Notes under the pieces: model-generated | Told to the model about the DNA's origin: nothing | Seen by the model: only the letters and a program-made list of their open reading frames with translations | Databases searched by the model: none | Translations under genes and position numbers: made by a program | Origin: Aquifex sp. | GTDB taxonomy: Bacteria > Aquificota > Aquificia > Aquificales > Aquificaceae | Length of the DNA: 8,824 nt | Assembly: GCA_003978875.1 (NCBI GenBank) | Contig: QNXQ01000019.1 | Coordinates: forward strand, 1-8,824 | Direction: 5' to 3' | Shown: positions 5,890 through 8,824 of the stretch, in pieces | Layout of the letters: every line of letters starts with the position of its first letter | Position numbering within the stretch: position 1 is the first letter of the stretch

Positions 5890-7704
5890 TTAGAATACAG
5901 AACCTATTAAATGTTGTGGAAGAGTTGGTGTTCCAGAACCGCTACCACCTAATGTATCACAGGAAAGTGCATTTATGTAATCGGATAAATTGAACATATC
6001 AATATAATTCTTTACCAAATCAAAATTTGATACTATTTCAGCTCTATTTGTCATTCTTAAGCGTTCTGTTAGGGAATTTAATAAAATTAACCCTTCTATT
6101 CTTGCTCTGTTTACAAGTTCAAGTCCTTCCATTTCCTCTAGAACAGCTAATAGTCCTTCTATTCTCGCGTTATTCGGTATTCTTATTTCTTCATCCACTC
6201 TTTCAGCTATGATTATCCCACTAATGGAAGTGTTATTAACTAAATCCGCTTCAAGATTATCGGTGATAAATAAACCTTCTAAGCTTGTTCTATCTGTCAG
6301 TTTTAGCTTCATTTCTCCGCCATCATTTAAAGTAATTACATATCCAATATTTCCTTGAGTAGACCTATTTGTAAGTTCTATCTCTACCTCTTCTTCCCCT
6401 ATAAGGATGTTGTAATTATCACCTCCACCTATGTTAGTTCTATTTACACCTTCAAATTCAACCTCTTCTGCGTAAGCCAATATTCTTCCATTAATAGAAG
6501 TTTCATTAGTCATTTTAATTTCTATTTCATGATCTGCTTTTGCTAAAAAGTTTCCATTTATTGTGGAGTTATTTGACGGACTAAACTTAACTTTATATCC
6601 TCGGAAGTAGAGATCACCGTTTATATTTACGTTGTTTGAAAAGTTTATATACGTTTCTTCAGTGGAATTACTTAAGTTTATAATTAAACTACCGTTTATC
6701 TGTGTATCATTTACAAGATTTATCTGCCTGAGATCTCCTGCAGAAATTACAACCTCACCGTTTATATTAGTTGTATTGTTAGTCTCAAAGCGGGATACCT
6801 CATCGAGAGCTTGTATGAAAATACTTCCGCTTACCTGAGTATTTCCTAACTTTATTTGAACATTTGTTCCTTCAATAACAAGATTAGATCTTATATCTCC
6901 TCCCCAAAAATCAACAGTCACATCTGTTCCAGATAATACAACTGTAGAACAAGCGCTTGTGTCTATTTCTTGATTTCCACACCTTATTACTTGTTTATTG
7001 TCCCATCTGATTTCACACCTACTCACTCCAGATATTTGACAACTTTGCAAAGTGATATCTGGAGGACTTGGAATCTGATAGTTATCGTATATGGTATTAA
7101 ACTGTTCAACAATATAATTCTTCAAATCTTCAATTGTCGTTCCTTCCCTGAATAATACTTCATTTAGATCCATAGGATTGGTTAATCTCTGAGTTCTATC
7201 TATTTGACCTTCATTTTCTTCCCTTTGGATATCGTCACATAATTCTCCGCAATCATAGTATGCTAAGGCAGGACAATTTTCTCTACCAGATATACGAGAT
7301 CTATTCACAAGTCTAAAGTAGTTACCATCCATATAGTTTACGGTCAGTGCTCCTAAACCTCCTCCCCCTCCTTGCATGTTCACATAGGCTATTTTGTATC
7401 TAACAGCATTATCCTTTCTACCTACTGCTAAGATAAAACATTGCCCCGGACTTGCTTCGTACATTCTATATTCCCAATCACCGCCGTTTACATTTCCGCT
7501 TCCACTACTACTACAACTGTTACTCGTCATGAAAGCTTCTATACCAGCATTTAAAGCGTATTCCGAGTTTGCTTCCGCTATGTTGTGATTTATACTACTT
7601 TTTGTTATCCTAAACCCTTCATCAGACATTACTAAAAGTGCAAAACCTACAGCCGTAAATATAAAGGTTGCAGCTACAGTGCTTACTAACGAGAAACCCT
7701 TCAT
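5890..7704 (-). CDS. PilX/GspK-type prepilin with a beta-solenoid repeat domain
   Basis: 604 residues. The N-terminus MKGFSLVSTVAATFIF is a type IV prepilin leader: short positive stretch, Gly before the cut site, then a hydrophobic helix of about 22 residues. The mature residue 5 is Ser instead of the usual Glu, as in GspK/PilX-type minor pilins. Residues 30-110 look like the start of a pilin head (GGDWEYRMYEAS resembles PilX-type proteins). After a Gly-rich linker (112-116) and a Cys-containing middle part come about a dozen imperfect 20-25-residue repeats (roughly 254-565) with a core like L-x-N-x-T-x-I-N-G. The tail is Gly/Ser-rich. Ten Cys residues lie outside the repeats, allowing disulfides. 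It is expected to be processed by the prepilin peptidase and placed in or at the tip of a type IV pilus. The start is fixed by the leader peptide and by a strong GGGGAGGT ribosome binding site. I do not recognise the repeat domain as a named family; the fold is inferred. Confidence 0.85.
   Translation of the reverse strand: MKGFSLVSTVAATFIFTAVGFALLVMSDEGFRITKSSINHNIAEANSEYALNAGIEAFMTSNSCSSSGSGNVNGGDWEYRMYEASPGQCFILAVGRKDNAVRYKIAYVNMQGGGGGLGALTVNYMDGNYFRLVNRSRISGRENCPALAYYDCGELCDDIQREENEGQIDRTQRLTNPMDLNEVLFREGTTIEDLKNYIVEQFNTIYDNYQIPSPPDITLQSCQISGVSRCEIRWDNKQVIRCGNQEIDTSACSTVVLSGTDVTVDFWGGDIRSNLVIEGTNVQIKLGNTQVSGSIFIQALDEVSRFETNNTTNINGEVVISAGDLRQINLVNDTQINGSLIINLSNSTEETYINFSNNVNINGDLYFRGYKVKFSPSNNSTINGNFLAKADHEIEIKMTNETSINGRILAYAEEVEFEGVNRTNIGGGDNYNILIGEEEVEIELTNRSTQGNIGYVITLNDGGEMKLKLTDRTSLEGLFITDNLEADLVNNTSISGIIIAERVDEEIRIPNNARIEGLLAVLEEMEGLELVNRARIEGLILLNSLTERLRMTNRAEIVSNFDLVKNYIDMFNLSDYINALSCDTLGGSGSGTPTLPQHLIGSVF
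6010..6948 (-). repeat. Coding repeats of the solenoid domain
   Basis: Protein residues about 253-565 of the pilin-like gene consist of imperfect repeats. Sample units: NTTNINGEVVISAG, LVNDTQINGSLIINL, SNNVNINGDLYFRG, NNSTINGNFLAKA, MTNETSINGRILAYA, LTDRTSLEGLFITD, LVNNTSISGIIIAE, NNARIEGLLAVLE, LVNRARIEGLILLN. The unit length is 20-25 residues and ends with alternating hydrophobic residues, the pattern of a parallel beta-helix. At the DNA level the repeats are diverged. Short blocks such as CCGTTTAT (plus strand, coding for part of I-N-G) recur, but there is no long exact tandem repeat. Confidence 0.75.
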
Positions 7705-7709
7705 CTCTT

Positions 7710-7871
7710 TTACCTCCCCAGGATAATATCTTTCGTGAGAGTATATTCCCTTGTTCCTACCCTATTTACGAAAGTAATTGTGAACCTTACGGCTTTGCAT
7801 TCGCCGTTAGTAGGATTACAACCTTGAGGTAAGAGTTCTGCCTGCATACTGCTTACAGGAGAGCGGACTGG
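7710..7871 (-). pseudogene. Frame-shifted C-terminal part of the PilW-like gene
   Basis: In the +1 frame relative to the PilW-like gene the minus strand is open from 7871 to a TAA at 7712-7710. It reads SPVSSMQAELLPQGC, NPTNGECKAVRFTITF and VNRVGTREYTLTKDIILGR. The strand-forming AVRFTITF followed by a charged turn and a final Arg-ended strand is the usual shape of a PilW C-terminus. Joining the frames between 7871 and about 7850 gives roughly 280 residues and closes an otherwise empty 111-base gap in a compact operon. An ATG at 7847 could make a separate 45-residue protein, but it has no leader and no own ribosome binding site, so this is less likely. Confidence 0.65.
7712..7719 (-). promoter_or_regulatory. 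Strong ribosome binding site of the solenoid pilin gene
   Basis: The minus strand reads GGGGAGGT, with eight bases between GGAGG and the ATG at 7704. It is the clearest Shine-Dalgarno in the window and supports the chosen start. It overlaps the last codons and the TAA of the shifted PilW-like frame, as expected for tightly coupled neighbours. Confidence 0.75.
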
Positions 7872-8553
7872 TTATAGGTTCTTTATCCCCTTCCTGCTCT
7901 GACACTTTTAAATATAGTTCTCCATCGGTACTTTCACAATATATTCTTATTATTTTTGGAACACGGATAATAGTATCTCCTGTCTGAAGAGATACAGTAT
8001 TTCCATTTATGTCATCTATTTGCTTCCGAACAGCTGCATTTGAAAAATCTCCTCCTATTCCGCAATCTCCATTATCTACTCCTATATTCTGTCCCGTTGT
8101 CAGTGCTATCACACTTTCTCCTCTCCAAACGTAATAATAGTGGTCTTCATCCTGCGTCATATTACAAGCGAGAGCGTTGTAACTATCCGTATCCGCTTCA
8201 TCTAATACTATAAGAAAACCTTGGGTATTTCCGTAGAATATAATTTCATCACATGGACTCGAATCGTTTTTTATAATGCAAAATCTGTTAGAAGGATATT
8301 GCGTAGTCCCTATATCAGTATCAAATACGTACTGGCAATCTGTTCCACCCTGAGGTACTCCGTTCCCCCATCTATCGAAGTAGAACTTTAATTGCTCCTC
8401 TACAGTTCTGGAGTACTCTATCAGGTCAGATATGGCTTTATCCTGTGCAAAAAACAATCCGGAATTTTTAAATGCGTAATAAAGCCCCAGTGAAAGTATT
8501 ATTGACATTGCGAGAGCTACTAAGAGTTCTATTAAGGTCATTCCTCTTTTCAT
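7816..8553 (-). CDS. PilW-like minor pilin, frame broken near the 3' end
   Basis: 245 residues as read. The N-terminus MKRGMTLIELLVALAMS is a classic class III prepilin leader: cut after Gly4, Met at +1, Glu at +5, then a hydrophobic helix of about 20 residues. The long early helix (FFAQDKAISDLIEYSRTVEEQ) and the Cys-rich head (Cys at about 73, 92, 101, 130, 154, 206) fit the PilW class of type IV pilus minor pilins, which help start pilus assembly. The start overlaps the upstream stop as ATGA and is preceded by AGGGG. The last residues (from about ITSPLSCKQ on) look unlike a pilin ending. The +1 frame of the next 100 bases encodes a plausible ending that stops 5 bases before the next gene, so the natural product is probably about 280 residues. 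Whether the shift is a sequence error, a mutation or a real frameshift cannot be told. Confidence 0.82.
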   Translation of the reverse strand: MKRGMTLIELLVALAMSIILSLGLYYAFKNSGLFFAQDKAISDLIEYSRTVEEQLKFYFDRWGNGVPQGGTDCQYVFDTDIGTTQYPSNRFCIIKNDSSPCDEIIFYGNTQGFLIVLDEADTDSYNALACNMTQDEDHYYYVWRGESVIALTTGQNIGVDNGDCGIGGDFSNAAVRKQIDDINGNTVSLQTGDTIIRVPKIIRIYCESTDGELYLKVSEQEGDKEPITSPLSCKQYAGRTLTSRL

Positions 8554-8824
8554 GAGTTTTCCCCTAAGTTACAGGTTTTGCCTGTTAGCGTATAAGATAT
8601 ATCGTTGTAGGAGGCAGTAACAGAAATATCACTGCAGGAATTTTCGGGAACGTTGCATCCGCTTGCGCTTATACTTACTGTAATATTCCCGCATGTAATA
8701 TTTGTAGGAGGATTTATTCCTGAACTGCATGTATCCAGTGCATAATAAGCTGCTTGAGTTACGCAAGATATAACAAATCTATTCCCCATAAATTCAGCAA
8801 ACTTGGAAAAAACGTAAAATATAC
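8550..8824 (-). CDS. C-terminal part of a Cys-rich, probably PilV-like minor pilin
   Basis: The reading frame is open to the right edge of the window, and codons upstream of the ATG at 8789 continue as IFYVFSKFAEF. This looks like the long N-terminal pilin helix running on into MGNRFVISCVTQAAYYALDTC. The prepilin leader is therefore expected just outside the window, and the ATG at 8789 is probably not the start. The visible head has six Cys in 79 residues (SC, TC, TC, GC, SC, TC) and many Ser/Thr/Asn, typical of a small secreted domain with disulfides. The position directly before a PilW-like gene, with a 4-base ATGA overlap, matches the pilV-pilW order of minor pilin operons. Without the leader the assignment rests on context and the helix pattern. 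Confidence 0.6.
   Translation of the reverse strand, partial: IFYVFSKFAEFMGNRFVISCVTQAAYYALDTCSSGINPPTNITCGNITVSISASGCNVPENSCSDISVTASYNDISYTLTGKTCNLGENS

Noticed and set aside
6010..6948. CRISPR array or DNA tandem repeat
   Set aside because: The repetition is at the protein level with variable unit length and diverged bases; there are no identical repeats with unique spacers.
7340..7380. Strong GGAGG-like run inside the solenoid pilin gene as an internal ribosome binding site
   Set aside because: It encodes the Gly-rich linker (GGGGG), and the nearest ATG is too far downstream and would remove the prepilin leader.
632..7588. Plus-strand open frames of 60-120 codons inside the minus-strand genes (for example 892-1245, 632-820, 2329-2535, 6632-6838)
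   Set aside because: They lie opposite well-supported genes, have low-complexity Ser/Leu/Phe-rich translations and show no family resemblance or ribosome binding context.
7710..7847. A separate 45-residue gene starting at the ATG at 7847
   Set aside because: No ribosome binding site or leader; the peptide reads as the missing end of the PilW-like protein, so a frame break is the simpler view.
8550..8789. Complete 79-residue gene starting at 8789
   Set aside because: The frame continues without a stop to the window edge and the upstream codons extend a pilin-like helix, so it is more likely a fragment of a larger gene.

Overview
The window looks like chromosomal DNA from a thermophilic, probably Aquificota-like bacterium. 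This is inferred from style only: Lys/Glu/Ile-rich proteins, Arg written mostly as AGA/AGG, about 35-40% G+C judged by eye, and tightly packed genes with overlapping ends. No marker gene fixes the species. There is no tRNA, rRNA, CRISPR array or insertion sequence, and no gene-free stretch over 300 bases.

Layout: one plus-strand gene at the left edge (AMMECR1 domain, 5' end outside the window) meets a long minus-strand series whose 5' end lies beyond the right edge. In transcription order (right to left) the series is: the C-terminal part of a Cys-rich, probably PilV-like minor pilin; a PilW-like minor pilin whose reading frame appears shifted near its 3' end; a 604-residue protein with a PilX/GspK-type prepilin leader followed by a repeat region that reads as a beta-solenoid; a family 5 (oligopeptide-type) solute-binding protein; a small CxxC glutaredoxin-like protein; and a 1053-residue c-di-GMP signalling protein (PhnD-like, PAS, GAF, PAS, GGDEF, EAL). 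Gaps are -4, 5 (if the PilW frame is restored), 9, 48 and 55 bases, which fits an operon. A hairpin with a T5 tract over the last codons of the EAL gene probably ends it.

How the genes may work together (inference): the three pilin-like proteins would form a minor-pilin priming or tip complex of a type IV pilus, with the solenoid protein as a large exposed tip module. The c-di-GMP enzyme would tie pilus or surface behaviour to a ligand sensed in the cytoplasm by its PhnD-like domain. The role of the solute-binding protein and the glutaredoxin-like protein in this set is not evident.

The most notable points are the prepilin-solenoid fusion with its Asn-centred repeat, the frame break in the PilW-like gene, and the solute-binding-type domain without a signal peptide at the front of the c-di-GMP enzyme.
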